Assembly (NCBI GenBank): GCA_025403435.1
Contig: CM046353.1
Span: forward strand, 22,141,987-22,205,986
Source: Artocarpus heterophyllus
Lineage: Eukaryota > Streptophyta > Magnoliopsida > Rosales > Moraceae
Direction of reading: 5' to 3'
DNA length: 64,000 bases
This document shows, piece after piece, positions 11,809 through 23,763 of the stretch; position 1 is the stretch's first letter; each line of letters begins with the position of its first letter. The position numbers and the translations under genes are program-made. The notes beneath the pieces were generated by a model that was given only the letters and a program-made list of their open reading frames with translations, searched no databases and was not told where the DNA came from.

Positions 11809-12295
11809 ACACTTGGGCCCTTAAGAAAAAAATGGAATAAGTTTTAATATGGTTAATGTAATGAAATATATGTTTCTATGAAATTGTGCTTAAGGCACTT
11901 TTATGATATGATGACAATGATGATGATAATGATGTATATGAAATGTTTTTTTTTAAATGTGAGAATTATATGTACTTACTAAGCATTAGCTTAATCAAGT
12001 TTTATGTCATGTTGCAGATAAGGGTAAGAAAATCATGGAATAGGCGAAGGACATGGGAAGGCGTGTGAGCATAAAGCACAATGAATTGTAACTAGAAGAA
12101 CGCCAAGAAGAATGTTTTTTTTTTTTTATGTTTTAATTCAAGTTTTATATTTTGAACATATTTTTATGTTAAGTTTTAAGAATACTTGAACTATGGTTTT
12201 ATACTTTATTTTATCATTTTAAAGAATTTTGATCTTCCGCAGTTTTTATGAAAAGTTAACTCTGTTTTACAAATTAAGTTTTTCTCAAGGATTTT

Positions 12296-12480
12296 GGCTC
12301 AGTCGGCCTGTCGAAGGTCATCGGTCGGCCTGTCGATGTTTGAAAGTTTGGCCTGCCGATCACGTTTTCGGCTTGCCAGACGATGATGAGTTTTTAGTCC
12401 AGATTTGCAAGGCCTCTGCTGCCCTGCCGATTGAGGTACTCTGGCCTGCCGAAGTCCCTAAGTTTGGCCTGCCGAACTGT
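12296..12480 (+). repeat. CG-rich hairpin motif cluster, 3' end of Tekay 5' LTR
   Basis: About eight decayed units of CGGCCTGCCGA (cggcctgtcga, tggcctgccga, cggcttgcc and others) lie within 185 bp. Their orientation is opposite to the cluster at 9743-9830. Confidence 0.85.
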
Positions 12481-12812
12481 GGGAGTAAATGAGTTATAAA
12501 CAATGTGATGTTTTAAACGATGTGATGTTTTTATAAATTATGATTTTACAACTTGGTATACCTATTCTATAAGAATAAGTTTATGATCAATTTAAAGTAT
12601 AATTAAATAAATTATGATATGGAATAAGTTGAACAATGATGTTGTTTAAAAAAAATGTATGAATGGATCCTGGTTAAGTATGTTTAATTATATTTACAAT
12701 TTAAAGTATCGTATAAGTTTTGGGCTTATGTTTTTGTTTAAAGTTTAAACAAGTATGAATGTATGAAAGTAACGACATTTGTGACGTCTCTAAGGGGCGG
12801 CGTTGCAGGCTT

Positions 12813-12824
12813 TGGTATCAGAGC
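12813..12824 (+). other. Primer-binding site, tRNA-Met type (Tekay)
   Basis: TGGTATCAGAGC lies five bases after the LTR end. It is the standard complement of the plant initiator tRNA-Met 3' end and would prime minus-strand DNA synthesis. Confidence 0.9.
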
Positions 12825-12874
12825 GAATGTTCGATTACAATTCATATCGCCACACGTCAATCCAAGTCCTTCAA

Positions 12875-13013
12875 GTAAGTATGTTATGAAGTTAGATGTA
12901 TTGATGCAAGTATGATGATAAGATTAAGGTTTAAATGTTTAATGATTAACGATCGAGTAGTGAAAACCTGTCTCATTATTGGAAGATTATTTCTAAATTC
13001 CTAATTCTTATAG
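12875..13013 (+). other. Possible leader intron before gag (Tekay)
   Basis: CAA|GTAAGTATG at 12872-12883 is a strong plant donor, and TTCTTATAG at 13005-13013 is a plausible acceptor ten bases before the gag ATG. The 139-nt interval has no function I recognise. This is an inference from splice-site shape only. Confidence 0.35.
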
Positions 13014-13023
13014 GAAATTTACG

Positions 13024-14805
13024 ATGGACGGCCACCGAAGAATGCAGACACGCACCCAAACCAACGAAAGACTCATGACAATGATCGCTGAACTGCAAAG
13101 GCAGTTGGAGGACCAAAGAAGGGAAATTGCTGCTTTAAGGGCCAACGGCCAGAATGATGACCGACGAGGCAATGATGTGCCTCCTCTTCCTCCGCAGCCA
13201 CAAGTAAACGAAGTCCCAGCTCCTGCTGCTGAACCAAGAGCGGCCTATCAGGAACCCCTACTGGTCAAATGGAAGAGAGTTAAGCCAGCGAATTTTGAAG
13301 GTTCTAAGGATCCGCTAGTAGCTCAGGGATGGTTGAAGACGATTGAGGCCACCCTAAGACTCATGGATTTTACGAACAATGAAAAGGTCCTCTGTGCATT
13401 GTACTGCCTCACCATGGAGGCCAGGATATGGTGGGATGGCATCGAACAGAGCAGGAATGTTGAAGAGATGACATGGGCTGACTTCGTTCATGAATTTAAC
13501 ACAAAGTTCTTCCATATGAATGTTACGAGGAAGCATTATGAGGAGTTCGAGAACTTACGCCAGGGGGACATGTCAGTCACTGATGTGGTGACAAAGTTTG
13601 ACCAGCTTGCTCGTTTATGTCCAGGAATGGTTATGGATGAAAGTGAAAGGATCAGAAGACTGATTAGAGCCCTTAGGCCAGATATTGTTGCAATCGTTGA
13701 TGGGGCAAGTCTGCCAAGGACTCAAGAGCAGGTTGTTACGAGGGCTCAACGTGTTGAGTTTCATCTGTCCAAGCTAAGAAGGAACCAGCCTCAGTCGGCT
13801 CAGCAAGCCAACAATGCAAGCAACCAGAACCGCCCTCCCCACAGGAACAACAACAACAACAACAACAACAGCAACAACAACAACCAAAACTGGAGGAATA
13901 ACAAGAGGAAGGGTAATCCTCAAAACCAGCAGGGCCAAGACAACAAGCGGCACAATGATGGCCAGCCTAACAATAATAACAGGCAATTACAACCGTGTGC
14001 CAAATGTGGAAAGAAGCATCCAGGGGAATGTCGCTTGGGAACAAACCAATGTTTCATCTATGGGCGTGAAGACCACTTTGTTAAGAACTGCCCCAAGCTG
14101 ATGAATGCCAATGCCCCGCAGAGAGCTCCTCCTCAAGCCCAGCTTCATCAGATGCAAGCCTCCCTTGAAGGGCCACTTATCAGTCAAGGGAGAATTGAAG
14201 CTCCACCAACGAATGCCCGAATCTATGCCATGACGAAAGAACAAGTGGCTGCAGAAGCTTCCAATGTGGTCACAGGTCAGATAACAAGTTTATCTAATAA
14301 TGCTTATGTTATTTTCGATAAGGGTGCCACGCATTCTTTTGTATCTATGTCATATGCTAAGAAATTAGAGGTTCGTTTAGAGCCTATGAGACAGGAATTC
14401 ACTACGACACTACCCTCTGGAGAAGTGATATTATCTACGCACTGTTTGCGTACAGTACCCCTATGGATTTCAGATAGGGAGTTATTCGTCGACCTCATTG
14501 TGATCGACATGCATGACTACGACATGATTCTTGGGATGGATTTCCTGAGCAAGTATAATGCCGCTATCGAATGCCGTAAACGAAAGGTGATCTTCCATCC
14601 TGAAGGTGATCAGATGTTCATTTATGTTGGCGAGTCTAGAAAGAAACCTCACATGTTTCTATCGGCCATGAAAGCAAGGAAGTTATTAGCAAGTGGCTGT
14701 ATGGGCTATCTGGCGAATGTTGTAGACAAAAGCCAAGAAGGAAAGACAGGATTGAAGATGTGCACGTTGTTCATGAATATGCAGATGTGTTTCCTGATGA
14801 TCTGA
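13024..14805 (+). pseudogene. Tekay gag-protease region
   Basis: The 593-codon frame starts at the first ATG after the leader. In order it holds a coiled-coil-like N-terminus (about residues 15-45), a proline-rich linker, and the retrotransposon gag core (about 85-250, with WLKTIEATLR and the WWDG region). An asparagine-rich tract follows (about 275-320, an AAC-type repeat at 13843-13890), then two zinc-knuckle remnants and a retropepsin domain (about 430-550). The second knuckle reads CFIYG where CFxCG is expected, so one zinc ligand is lost. The protease active site reads DKGATHS instead of DTGATHS. The frame ends early because of a shift near 14750, and the C-terminal pol continues in other frames. 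Gag would form the particle and the protease would cut the polyprotein, but both look non-functional. Confidence 0.92.
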
Positions 14806-15411
14806 TAAGTCTACCGCTAGAAAGAGAAGTTGAATTCGAGATTGAGCTCGCTCCTGGCACCAATCCAATCTCAAAAGCGCCTTACAGAATGGCCCCAATA
14901 GAGTTAAAGGAGCTTCACACGCAATTAAAGGAGTTATTCGACAAAGGTTTCATCAGGCCAAGTCACTCACCATGGGGAGCTCCAGTCTTATTTGTAAAGA
15001 AGAAGGATGGCACTATGAGACTCTGCATCGACTATAGAGAACTAAACAAGGTGACGATCAAGAACAGGTACATTGTTGCCTCGAATCGATGATTTGTTTG
15101 ATCAGCTTAAGGGTGCATCGGTGTTCTCAAAGATTGATCTACGATCAGGATATCACCAGTTGAAGGTTAAAGAAGGAGATATCCCCAAGACTGCTTTCAG
15201 GTCGAGGTATGGTCACCATGAATTCGTGGTTATGCCTTTCGGTCTGACGAATGCACCTGCCGCCTTTATGGATTTGATGAACAGGGTATTCAAGGATTTC
15301 CTCGATAAATTTGTTGTTGTATTTATCGATGACATTCTTGTCTATTCTAAGAATCACAAAGAGCATGAGGAGCATTTAAGGATCGTGCTGGAGACTTTAA
15401 GAAGACACTAG
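14760..15411 (+). pseudogene. Tekay reverse transcriptase, first part
   Basis: Two overlapping frames carry the reverse transcriptase fingers and palm. The first (14760-15092) has [26 protein letters not shown] and [13 protein letters not shown] frameshift near 15075 leads to the second (15073-15411), with [51 protein letters not shown] and the catalytic FIDD (15322-15333, the form common in gypsy elements). An in-frame TAG at 15409-15411 stands where relatives have CAG for glutamine. The enzyme would copy the element RNA into DNA in the cytoplasmic particle. Confidence 0.93.
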
Positions 15412-16524
15412 CTATATGCAAATTTCTCTAAATGCGAGTTTTGGCTTGATAAAGTCTCATTTTTGGGGCATGTTATTTCAAAGGAAGGGATTATGGTTGA
15501 CCCTGCCAAATTAGAAGCCGTCCTCAACTGGAAGCAACCGATGAATGCAAGTGAAATAAGGAGCTTCTTGGGTTTAGCAGGATATTACCGGAGATTCGTA
15601 GAAGATTTCTCCAGGATAGCTGCTCCACTCACAAACCTGACTCGCAAAGGAAAGAAGTATGAATGGACAGATGCATGTGAAAAGAGTTTTCAAGAACTGA
15701 AGAAAAGGTTAATGACGGCTCCAGTGTTGGCAATTCCTGAAGGAAATGATAGGTTTGTTATTTATAGTGATGCATCCAAGATGGGCCTCAGAGCTGTATT
15801 AATGCAAAATGAAAGGGTGATTGCTTATGCGTCAAGACAACTGAAGGATTATGAAAAGAACTATCCTACTCATGACCTCGAGTTAGCAGCAGTCGTTTTT
15901 GCGTTGAAGATATGGAGGCATTATTTATATGGGGTCCAATGCAAGATCTTCACTGATCATCAAAGTCTAAAGTACTTCTTCACGCAAAGAGACCTGAACA
16001 TGAGACAACGAAGATGGCTAGAGTTGGTGAAGGATTATGATTGTGAAATCCTTTATCATCCTGGAAAAGCTAACCGAGTGGCAGATGCCTTAAGTAGGAA
16101 GTCAGTTGCCACATTGATGTCAATGCAAGCAATGTCTCTACCTTTAAGAAAGGAAATTCTAGACTTCGGTTTGGAACTTATAGCAGGCCAGTTATCAGCA
16201 CTCTCTCTTGCTCCGACGATGTATGATGAAATTCAGAGAAAACAAGATGAAGATGTAAGTGTTGTAAGGATCAAGCAAGAAATGAAAGAAGGAAAATGTC
16301 AAGAGTTTCATATTGCGGATGACGAAACTCTGTATCTCAAGGACCGCTTATGTGTTCCCAATGTTGATGGCTTAAGGGAAAGGATTTTGGCAGAAATTCA
16401 TGACACTCCTTACTCTGTTCATCCAGGTGCAACAAAGATGTATAATGATCTAAGGGGAAACTTCTGGTGGTTTGGAATGAAACGTGATGTTGCGATGTAT
16501 GTGAAGAAATGTATTACATGTTAG
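15412..16524 (+). pseudogene. Tekay reverse transcriptase end, RNase H and integrase zinc domain
   Basis: The same frame continues after the stop with [19 protein letters not shown] and the RT connection. RNase H follows (about 15755-16105: [59 protein letters not shown]). The integrase N-terminal H2C2 zinc domain comes last ([15 protein letters not shown], then KKCITC). The frame ends at TAG 16522-16524, again where CAG (Q) is usual. RNase H keeps its acidic residues in view. Confidence 0.92.
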
Positions 16525-17660
16525 CAAGTAAACGCTGAACACCAGAGACTTGGTGGTGAACTGCAGTCTATCCAAATGCCAGAATGGAAATAGGAGGATA
16601 TAGCAACAAATTTCATTACCGGTTTGCCCAAAACTACGAACAGTTATGATGCAATTTGGGTAGTTGTGGATCGACTGACTAAGACGGCGTATTTCATTCC
16701 TATCAAGATCACTTACTCCATGAAACGGTTAGCAGAACCTACGTCAAGGAAATTGTACAACTTCATGGGATTCCTAAGTCGATCATCTCAGATCGTGATG
16801 GCAGGTTCACATCTAAGTTTTGGAAGAGTGTACAGACTACTATAGGAACTAGGCTATATTTCAGTACAGCTTTTCATCCTCAAACAGACGGCCAAATAGA
16901 GAGGACGAACTTGATTTTAGAAGATATGCTACGAGCTTGTTCTCTCAATTTTAAGACTAGCTGGTGTAAAATGTTGCCGTTAGCAGAGTTTGCTTACAAC
17001 AACAGCTTTCAGGCGACAATTGGAATAGCACCGTATGAGGCTCTGTATGGACGAAAATGCAGGTCGCCTATATGTTGGCACGAAGCTGGTGAAAAGAAGT
17101 TGGAGGAAAGCGTCGATGCTAAAAGAACGAATTTTGTTAATGAAACTTCTGAGATGATAAAGTTGATAAGAAGAAGAATAGAGACCGCTCAAAGCCGTCA
17201 GAAGAGTTATGCTGATAAGAGAAGAAGACCCTTAGAGTTCGCCGTGGACGAATATGTGTTTCTGAAAGTTGCTCCAATGAAAGGAGTTATGAGGTTTGGG
17301 AAGCAAAGCAAGTTAAGTCCAAGATTCATTGGTCCATTTGAAATCATGAAGAGGATAGGCAAAGTAGCTTATCAGCTGAAGTTGCCTTCAGAAATGTCCG
17401 CAATGGACGATGTGTTCCATGTCTCCATGCTCAAGAAGTATGTTCTGGACCCTATGTATGTGATTGAGCCACAAGTGATCGAGATACGAGAAGACTTAAG
17501 TTATGAAAAAAAGCCAATGAAGATACTCGATCGAAAAATCAAGACCTTGAGGAATAAAGAAATTCCATTGGTCAAGGTGTTATGGCGAAATCATCAAGTT
17601 GAAGAAGCCACATGGGAACGTGAAGATGACATGAGATTAATGTATCCGCATTTATTCTAA
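16525..17660 (+). pseudogene. Tekay integrase core and chromodomain-like tail
   Basis: The frame shows a second nonsense codon (TAG 16591-16593, TGG in relatives), then WVVVDRLTKTAYFIPI. A frameshift lies near 16730. The motif AFHPQTDGQIERT (near 16865-16905) is in the last frame, which runs through LAEFAYNNSFQATIG, PYEALYGRKCRSPICW, the GPFEI and YQLKLP linker, and a chromodomain-like C-terminus (VLWRNHQVEEATWERE). It ends at TAA after YPHLF. The chromodomain of this lineage is known to direct integration towards heterochromatin. No intact integrase can be made. Confidence 0.92.
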
Positions 17661-17681
17661 GTTTTGAGGATGAAACTTTTA

Positions 17682-17696
17682 TAAGGTGGGGAGAAT
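17682..17696 (+). other. Polypurine tract (Tekay)
   Basis: The purine-rich AAGGTGGGGAGAAT directly precedes the 3' LTR. It is the usual plus-strand primer. Confidence 0.85.
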
Positions 17697-17944
17697 TGTA
17701 ACACACACCTATTTTTATGTAATAAATCACGTTAAGTTAGTAACGACGTTAAGGAAATTTTATTAATAATTTATGTTATAAGCTACGATATATGATTTTT
17801 ATGTTACTAACTTTTTATGTCAAGTTTTATGATAGGCGACGACCGCATGGAATCGTTGTGCTCAGGTGTTTATGATTATTTTAATGTATGTTTAATTATG
17901 ATGCATGATGAATTGAATATTTTAATGTAGGGCATTTAAGGACA

Positions 17945-18035
17945 GTTTGGCAGGCCGAACAGTCTGCCCAAGATCGACAGGCCGAACTTGGTGGAACCGG
18001 CATGCCGAAGGGGAAAAATCGGCAGGCCGAACACG
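17945..18035 (-). repeat. CG-rich hairpin motif cluster, 5' end of Tekay 3' LTR
   Basis: This is the counterpart of 9743-9830. It includes an exact TCGGCAGGCCGA unit near 18019, with spacer and unit differences from the 5' LTR. Confidence 0.85.
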
Positions 18036-20276
18036 GCTGACGAGCAGTCAGTAGAAATCTCTCCAAATTTATGGCTTAGATAATTATGTTAAATGGGCGA
18101 TTTATTGTGATTAATTGGCATATTAATGGAATAATTTTGTCAGTTAAGGAAATAAAAGGTTTGACTTCGCATTGATTTGTCTGATTTTAAATGGTTTCCT
18201 ATTGTTAGAGGGCAAAAATAAGGCAAGTAAGATTAGAGTTTTGACTTTCCCTCTTTTCTCTCCTTCCTCCACGCCAATTGCCATCTAACAGTCAGAAAAT
18301 TCTGACTTAATGGAGGGTAATGAATCTTCATTATGCTCATAACGTTAAAAAAAAAATTTAACGTTCTTTTCCCTCAAATATTCTCTCATCTTTTCTCTCT
18401 CAGTTCTAAAACGTTCCCTCATTCTTCATTCTTCTTCTCTTATCCACGAATCCCATCTCCGTCTCTCTGAAAAAAAAAAAATTTCTCTGCTAAGTATTGA
18501 AAGAAAAAGTCATTCTTTTGTTGGTTGAATTTAAGAATTTTGAGAAGAAATTTCAAGGTAAGAACTCAATTTTTTCGATAATTCTGAAAAGAAATTCTCC
18601 TCCTCAATTCGTCTACAATATCTTTCTCTAGGTATTGTATTTTGCTCTGAGTTTTATTATGATGTTCATGTATGTATTATGTGATGTTTTTCCAAGTTTC
18701 ATGTTATTTCAGTGTTTCCATGAAAAATATGAATTTGCTGTCCTCTACCCCTCATAGTAGAATATTACTGTTTAATTTTGATGCATGAAAAATGTAATGC
18801 TTATTCAAGAGATAAATGAATGATATTTTTCATGAAAATTGACAAGAATATGCTTGTGTAATGTATGATGAATGTAATTTTGAGTTATGTGAAATTTTAT
18901 GAGATTACGTTAAGAAAACTATTTAACAACGATATTTTTGGATTTTCATTTTATAAAATGTTTATATGTTTAAATGATTTTTATTGATGATGAAATAATT
19001 TTATGATATTAAAATACATGATAATAAGATGTTTGTATGAATTTTAATATGTATGTATTTTAAATTATTAGAAAATGTTTTAAAAAGATTTTCATGATTG
19101 AAATGTATGTGATGTTATGATGATAATATTTAAGGGAAGCATGTTATGAATAATGTCTATATGTGATGATAATTTATGTGAAAATGTTTCACAATTATGA
19201 TTATGAATTATGATAATATGAGATGAATGTATATATATGAATGATATATGAATGAATGTATATATATGAATGATATATGAATGAATGTTATGTTAATGGA
19301 TGATATATGAATGGATGATTTATGCTATGATGAAAAGTAATAATTTATTTGTGATGTTTTATGATAATTATTAATTTTATTGTATTTTAAATGGATAAAT
19401 GGCATGAACACTCAAAGGAACGAGCACATCGAGACCGCGGCGTCGTCACCAAAAGTATATTAAGGTTAAGTAAGCTAGCGTTAAGGTAAGTACATTCTCA
19501 CCTGCAACATGACACGTTTTACGAGGTTTGATGATATGTTCACAATGATATTCATGATGATTTTATGGTTATTTTCCTTAAAGGATTTCTTATGAAAGAT
19601 TATCATGATTTAAAGTTATGCATGTATGATGATGACATGTTTCAAAGTATGAAAATTATGTACATATGTATCACCTAATAAGTGTTGCACAATAATGTTA
19701 TGAAATGATATGTTATGATGTCATGTTTGGTTTGGGATTAGCTACCCTTCTCCTCTCATGATGGCGCGCCTACAATGATGTTCATGGTGCAACACTTGGG
19801 CCCTTAAGAAAAAAATGGAATAAGTTTTAATATGGTTAATGTAATGAAAGATATGTTTCTATGAAATTGTGCTTAAGGCACTTTTATGATATGATGACAA
19901 TGATGATGATAATGATGTATATGAAATGTTTTTTTTTTAAATGTGAGAATTATATGTACTTACTAAGCATTAGCTTAATCAAGTTTTATGTCATGTTGCA
20001 GAGAAGCGTAAGAAAATCATGGAATAGGCGGAGGACATGGGAAGGCGTGTGAGCACAAAGCAGGATGAATTGTAACCGGAAAATGCCAAGAAGAATGTTT
20101 TTTTTTTTTAATGTTTTAATTCAAGTTTTATATTTTGAACATATTTTTATGTTAAGTTTTAAGAGTACTTGAACTATGGTTTTATACTTTATTTTATCAT
20201 TTTAAAGAATTTTGATCTTTCGTAATTTTTATAAAAAGTTAACTCTGTTTTACAAATTAAGTTTTTCTCAAGGATT

Positions 20277-20477
20277 TTGGCTCGGTCGGCCTGCCGAAGG
20301 TCATAGGTTGGCCTGCCGATGTTTGAAAGTTCGGCCTGCTGATCACGTTTTCGGCCTGCCGGACGATGATGAGTTTTTAGTCCAGATTTGCAAGGCCTCT
20401 GCCGTCCTGCCGGTTGAGGAACTCCGGCCTGCCGATCATGTTCGGCCTGCCTAAGTCCCAAGTGCGGCCTGCCGAAC
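20277..20477 (+). repeat. CG-rich hairpin motif cluster, 3' end of Tekay 3' LTR
   Basis: This is the counterpart of 12296-12480, with an exact TCGGCCTGCCGA near 20286 and about eight further units. One extra unit (gatcatgttcggcctgcc) is present relative to the 5' LTR. Confidence 0.85.
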
Positions 20478-20814
20478 TATGGGAGTAAATTAGTTATAAA
20501 CAATGTGATGTTTTAAATGATGTGATGTTTTTATAAATTATTATTTTACAACTTGGTATACCTATTCTATAAAAATAAGTTTTTGATCAATTTAAAGTAT
20601 AATTAAATAAATTATGATATGGAATAAGTTAAACAGTGATGTTGTTTAAAAAAAAAATGTATGAATGGATCCTGGTTTAGTATGTTTAATTATATTTACA
20701 ATTTAAAGTATTATATAAGTTTTGGGCTTATGTTTTTGTTTAAAGTTTAAACAAGTATGAATGTATGAAAGTAACGACATCTGTGACGTCTGTAAGGGGG
20801 GGTGTTACACAAGT

Positions 20815-22140
20815 TATGAATTGCAAAATATGTTTTATGTAGCATTTGTTATGCAATAAGTTGCATTTGTTATGCAATAGATTTTACAATACAAACTATG
20901 AATTGCAAATGTGTTTGCATATGATGTGATTGCGTTTGTTATGCTCACTAAAGTTAATAACAAGGTAACATAAAGAAAAAGAGAAAGTATCGTACCAGCC
21001 TCCTCGTTGTGAGGTAATGAAAGTACAGTTAAAGTTGGACCTCCTAAATATGTGGTACATAACCTCAAAGTTCAATGGTCTTAAGTCTTCCACAAAGGAA
21101 GCATCACATTTATGATCTCATGATTAAAGATGTTGGTACGAACACTAAAGGTTAAAGTAAGATAAGGAACAAGGATAAAAAGTTAAAGTAAGATAAGGAA
21201 AGATAAGGAACAAGGATAGAAAGTTAAAGTAAGATAGGGAAAGTTAAGAAACAAAGGCAGAAGTTAAAGTAAGAAAAGAATGTTCATAAAATGCTCATAA
21301 TTGAAGTTATAATTGAGCATAAATGGAAATATGCATTTTGATTTTATTGGTTTTCCTTGTTATGAAATATTTATATGCTATGAAAAACATTCTGAGGAAT
21401 GTTTTATATTAAGTGTTTATGAAAACATAAATGACGTTTATGAGGAGCAATCTGAGGATTGACTTATGTTAAATATTTTATGAAAAATGTTACAGAAATG
21501 CTTTATGAAAACGTTTATATGAAACGTTTTAGAAATGTATTATGAAAAATGTTTATAAAAAACATTTATGAAAAATGTTTTAAGAAAAAGGTTTCCATGA
21601 GAAAAATTTCTAAAGCATGTTGTAAATGAATTGTGAGAATATGTTTGAGCTTATTAAGCGAAAGCTCATAAAAAGTTTTTTCATGCTGTAAGTAGTATGC
21701 GGGAGACCAGTAGGACCCATTAGAAGAGCTAGGTGTTGCAGAGGAAGGATGCGAGGATTTGGGTATGGATATCAGCACAGTTTGCTTCCGCTACACAAAG
21801 GAAATGTTTTCCACTATTTAATGAAATGTTTTCAAAAGTTTTAAGATACATTGTAGGAAATATTTTATAAAATTATAAAGTGAAGTTTTAAACTATGATT
21901 TAATAAATGTTTCTTAGTAAGTTTTAAGAAACGATTTGAAATAGTTTTAAAGTCAAGTGTTGAGCGAGATCTCGACTTGAATGGCGACAGAGGTCGCAGC
22001 AGTTTAAAAAAAAAACGTTTCAAAGAATGTTTAAGAAAAAAAATTTTATTTCAGTATTTTTCTTACTAAGTTAGTAAGATTACAGTTAAGTAATGATGTT
22101 TAAGTAAGTAAAGTAATTGTCTGAAAAGATGGGTCGTTAC
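20815..22140 (+). repeat. Old gypsy-type solo LTR, segment 2
   Basis: It continues the AT-rich LTR after the Tekay insertion and ends '...gatgggtcgttac'. The final A of the LTR terminus GTTACA is at 24173, beyond the solo LTR that duplicated GTTAC. It has no coding content. Confidence 0.75.
21150..21280. repeat. Short tandem repeat ('gttaaagtaagataaggaa' units)
   Basis: About four imperfect purine-rich units of 30-45 bp lie in the old LTR. They are followed by a looser set of 'atgttttatgaaaa' repeats (about 21380-21600). Confidence 0.75.
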
Positions 22141-23579
22141 TGTTAGATATGTATGCCCTAAGGAGTAAAAATGTAATACGTTTTTGGAGACATTTTTATC
22201 AATAAAGAATTTATTCATTTATATATACCAAATCTTGTCCTCTTTATGTTCATATTTGTTGAATGTATGATAAGCAAACAGTAGTCTGAGACTGTCAGTC
22301 TAAACCTTAAGAATTGGGCATATGATGGGCTGATTATGCGGAAGACACGATTCTTAAGGTGACGGTCTAAAACATATGATCCGCAATCGAGGGAATAAAG
22401 TTGGGCACTTTATTCATGTAAAGATTGTTATGTTGTCTATATCCCTTTTGGGAGATGGTTTGTCTTGACCATTGGAGTTACACTCCGTGAATAGAAACAT
22501 TGGCACGTTGTCATAGGTGATGATGTGTTGGATCGGGACATAAAGTGAATTGATTTGGATTAATAATTTTGTCTTGGCAAATCGATTCACTTTAGACAAT
22601 CATTTGTATTGTATCTTAATCCTGAGATGAATAGTGGACCCGTTATCTCGACTTGTGTCTTTTGATGTACCAATGGGTGACTCCCACATCTCTATAGTGG
22701 TATGCATGCTGGTACGTTGGAGGCATGACTCTTGATAGCATAGACTTGTTATTCATCGATATGGAATCCATAGCTCCTCTTTAGGAGTAATGATATCCTC
22801 TTATATACGTTGTCCTGTAATTGGAAAACTGGAGCGCTCAACCATTTGGATACATAGGTGTAACCGAATGGTATACTATCTTTGGATGGTAAGTTTTCTA
22901 ATGGTGAGACAATGGAATGTAAGATAAAAATAATCGGGAAGGTAAGACAGAACTTGTCCTTAAGCCGATTATAAATGATCATATGGGGATACGATACACT
23001 ATGATATGTCATGGAGACTTAGCTACACGAGCTTCGTAATTCTATAAAGTTCGAGAGTGCAGCTCCAAGCTTTTAGTGGAGTAGCGTTGGAGTTGATAAT
23101 TGTGAAATGTATATCTGCGATATTGGGTTTCATAATTATCATGAGCTTGAACTTTATAGGTCCATTTTGGTCCCCTTTGCTAGCTCACAAAATCCTGTAA
23201 CGACACGGCGTGCTTTTTCCAATAATTGGTGACTTATGTCGGATTTATCAGATTGGTTTAAAATTTGTAAGAATCAAATAATTCATGTCTGATTATCGGT
23301 TGAATTAATTTTGTAAGAAATTAGTTCAAGATAAACTTGTTGAATTATTGCGATCAGATAATTCTTGTCTGTTTATCGGTTGTTTTAATTTTGGACAAAT
23401 TAGAACAAGATAAACTTGTAGAATTATTGTGAATTGATTTATTTTCTTAGAGATTATCTTGATAAAGTTTGTTTTGATCAGATAACTTCTCTATTGGGTT
23501 ATTTGAATCAAAACTGAGACTTTATCCTTTAGAATCTCGGGTGGAAAATAAAAGATTCGCAGAGATTTTTTCTCGGGAG

Positions 23580-23640
23580 TTCGGCTTGCCGGATGACGTG
23601 TTCGGCCTGCCGAACTGGCCTGTTCGGCCTGCCGATCAGC
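23580..23640 (+). repeat. CG-rich hairpin motif cluster in LTR copy 2
   Basis: Three full units and one partial unit occur in 60 bp. Two are exact TCGGCCTGCCGA, one inside the longer inverted repeat GTTCGGC-CT-GCCGAAC. The TATA box is about 115 bp downstream. Confidence 0.9.
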
Positions 23641-23754
23641 GGGAGATAAGATTACGTGTTTTCACGCGGATCTTATCAGATATTGATCCGAACTTGATTC
23701 TGTTTCGAGTTTTTGAGACCTAATCTGATATGGACTGACCCCAGGACCAATAGC

Positions 23755-23763
23755 TATATAAAG
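23755..23763 (+). promoter_or_regulatory. LTR TATA box (TATATAAAG), copy 2
   Basis: It lies in the conserved 'gctatataaagggagtgag' block downstream of the motif cluster. Confidence 0.75.

Larger units (their letters stand above)
9493..12807 (+). repeat. 5' LTR of the Tekay-like element
   Basis: The 3315-bp LTR begins TGTAACACCC and ends GGCGTTGCA, where the other LTR ends GGTGTTACA. It is about 200 bp longer than the 3' LTR, mainly because of an internal tandem duplication (11351-11808). It carries two clusters of the CG-rich hairpin motif, one near each end, in opposite orientations. Confidence 0.92.
9493..20809 (+). mobile_element. Complete Tekay/Del-like chromovirus (Ty3/gypsy), inactive
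   Basis: Two long LTRs (9493-12807 and 17697-20809) flank a tRNA-Met-type primer-binding site, gag, protease, reverse transcriptase, RNase H, integrase with a C-terminal chromodomain-like tail, and a polypurine tract. A perfect 5-bp target-site duplication, CAAGT, lies at 9488-9492 and 20810-20814. The LTR length of over 3 kb and the C-terminal pattern ATWEREDDM...YPHLF fit the Tekay lineage. The polyprotein has several stops and frameshifts, so the copy cannot make its own proteins. It is inserted in the old gypsy LTR. Confidence 0.93.
17697..20809 (+). repeat. 3' LTR of the Tekay-like element
   Basis: The 3113-bp LTR begins TGTAACACAC and ends GGTGTTACA, followed by the duplicated CAAGT. 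It is clearly paired with 9493-12807 but has one copy of the 229-bp block. Short 'tatatgaatgatatatgaatgaatg' units near 19230-19310 also differ in number between the two LTRs. Confidence 0.93.

Noticed and set aside
12813..12824. tRNA-like sequence TGGTATCAGAG
   Set aside because: It is only the primer-binding site, complementary to a tRNA end. No tRNA gene fold surrounds it.
13774..13986. Valine-rich minus-strand frame over the gag asparagine tract, and other frames overlapping gag
   Set aside because: These are shadows of the AAC-rich gag coding sequence.
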